A model generated the notes under the pieces. That model had not been told where the DNA came from and searched no databases. It saw nothing but the letters and a program-made list of their open reading frames with translations. Shown here one piece after another: positions 6,152-6,903 of a DNA stretch of 6,903 nt. Position numbers and translations under genes: made by a program. Position 1 is the stretch's first letter; each line of letters begins with the position of its first letter. Source of the stretch: Deltaproteobacteria bacterium (GTDB taxonomy: Bacteria > Desulfobacterota > DSM-4660 > Desulfatiglandales > B25-G16); assembly GCA_019308645.1 (NCBI GenBank), contig JAFDHR010000143.1, forward strand, positions 1 through 6,903. Reading direction: 5' to 3'.

Positions 6152-6832
6152 TTAAGGATCTAGAATTACTGTAAAAGCATAGGGAAACTCGCACATGTTA
6201 ATGTTTCTTTTTAGCCCAAAAAGACCATTTTCTATTGCCTCTTCCTTTGTATTATAAAATATGACATTCTCTCTATTCGGTTTTTTGGCACGACATGATG
6301 GTAAGCAGAATATTCCTGTTGTCTTTACAGCAGTAAAAAATAGACCGTCATATCGTGTGTCTTTATTACCAATAAAATCGTATTTCTCATCGTCGCTCAA
6401 AGCGTTATTGTCTTGCTCCAGTTTTAACAGGCGTTTCTTTACAGGCAATCCACCTCCATAACCAACCAGTTCTCCATCGCTTCCAATTATACGGTGGCAA
6501 GGAATTATTAAAGCTATAGAGTTTGCTCCATTTGCGCTGGCAACTGCTCGAACAGCTTTTTCATTGTTGATATCCTTTGCCAGTTGCAAGTATGTTGATG
6601 TGGCACCATAAGGGACTTTCATCAGAGCATTCCAAACACTCTTTAGAAAATCGGTTCCTACCATTAACAACGGGATATCAAATTTCTTTCTGTCTCCATT
6701 AAGATACTCGTCAAGTTGTTTTCTTGTTTTTTCTAAAATTTCATCATCTTGTTCTACAAATTCAGCCTTGAGTCCGTTTTTAATCCTATTAAAGGGTGTT
6801 GTAAAGATCGTATAAATATTATGTAATATCAA
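6152..6832 (-). CDS. ogt: O6-alkylguanine-DNA alkyltransferase with C-terminal degenerate Ada zinc domain
   Basis: Suicide DNA-repair protein of 226 residues that should move alkyl groups from O6-alkylguanine to its own cysteine. The methyltransferase domain (about 25-140) is complete in its active parts: FLKSVW (63-68), Y81, R95 in AVRAV, N104, the acceptor C112 in IIPCHRIIG, and E139. The N-terminal subdomain is short: the acceptor is at 112, against about 139 in E. coli Ogt. Residues 146-210 match the Ada phosphotriester-repair zinc domain (YDGLFFTAVKTTGIFCLPSC, RENV). C176 and C180 are present, but the usual PCKRC is GLKRN, so two of four zinc ligands are missing. Classical Ada has the zinc domain first and an AraC-type helix-turn-helix, absent here. 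The TTG start at 6832 has no ribosome site, so the 5' end may be truncated or misplaced. Confidence 0.82.
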   Translation of the reverse strand: MILHNIYTIFTTPFNRIKNGLKAEFVEQDDEILEKTRKQLDEYLNGDRKKFDIPLLMVGTDFLKSVWNALMKVPYGATSTYLQLAKDINNEKAVRAVASANGANSIALIIPCHRIIGSDGELVGYGGGLPVKKRLLKLEQDNNALSDDEKYDFIGNKDTRYDGLFFTAVKTTGIFCLPSCRAKKPNRENVIFYNTKEEAIENGLFGLKRNINMCEFPYAFTVILDP

Positions 6833-6845
6833 TTGTTTAAATAAT

Positions 6846-6873
6846 AAAAAGCCTCTATAATGGAGGGGATTTT
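6846..6873 (-). terminator. Weak terminator-like palindrome upstream of the methyltransferase gene
   Basis: On the minus strand AAAATCC, CCTC, a seven-base loop, GAGG, then CTTTTTATT. The GC core is only 4 bp but is flanked by A and T tracts, a bidirectional terminator shape. It could end a gene beyond the right edge of the window. TTGACA on the same strand (6879-6874) looks like a -35 box, but no -10 box lies at a suitable distance. Confidence 0.35.
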
Positions 6874-6903
6874 GTCAAAAGAACCCTTGGCCCAAAACGG
6901 AGG

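Noticed and set aside
6846..6903. Promoter for the methyltransferase gene based on TTGACA at 6879-6874
   Set aside because: The nearest -10-like hexamers are about 13 or 25 or more bases away, outside the usable spacing.
1..6903. CRISPR array or insertion-sequence ends
   Set aside because: No regularly spaced direct repeats, no transposase-like frame, and no long terminal inverted repeats with target duplication were seen.

Overview
The window reads as a Gram-negative bacterial chromosome: an inner-membrane ABC exporter with a HlyD-type periplasmic adaptor, a Sec-secreted protein, strong Shine-Dalgarno sites, and frequent TTG/GTG starts. The phylum cannot be fixed from the sequence. All genes I can support lie on the minus strand, so transcription runs from high to low coordinates.

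Left two thirds (1-4639): a five-gene exporter operon in transcription order membrane-fusion protein (4639-3473), ATPase 1 (3489-2686), ATPase 2 (2705-1950), permease 1 (1949-816) and permease 2 (814 to beyond base 1). The genes overlap by 17 and 20 bases, abut, or are separated by one base, so they are probably translationally coupled. The set matches the E. coli YbhG-YbhF-YbhS-YbhR layout, except that the tandem ATPase YbhF is here two genes. The two ATPases have complementary defects: ATPase 1 has a good signature motif but no switch histidine, and ATPase 2 has the histidine but a degenerate signature. They probably form a heterodimer with one competent and one degenerate ATP site. No TolC-type outer-membrane gene or regulator is visible.

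Middle (4640-5171): about 530 bases without a convincing gene. It holds a plausible exporter promoter, an inverted repeat around TATAAT, a minus-strand terminator (4967-4994), a nest of mutually exclusive hairpins (5008-5051) and, most importantly, a 59-bp integron attC recombination site (5085-5143).

Right third (5172-6903): AT-richer DNA. A secreted protein of unknown function (6074-5172) sits in what looks like a complete integron gene cassette of 1025 bp (5091-6115). Its attC begins with GGCTAAC, the exact reverse complement of the GTTAGCC at the cassette's own 5' boundary, as expected of a cassette that circularised and re-inserted. Upstream is an O6-alkylguanine-DNA methyltransferase with an Ada-type zinc domain attached at its C-terminus (6832-6152). 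This order is reversed from classical Ada, and the zinc domain has lost two of its four cysteines. No integron integrase gene is visible. The cassette is therefore either the last one of an array extending beyond base 6903 or a lone cassette at a secondary site next to the exporter operon.
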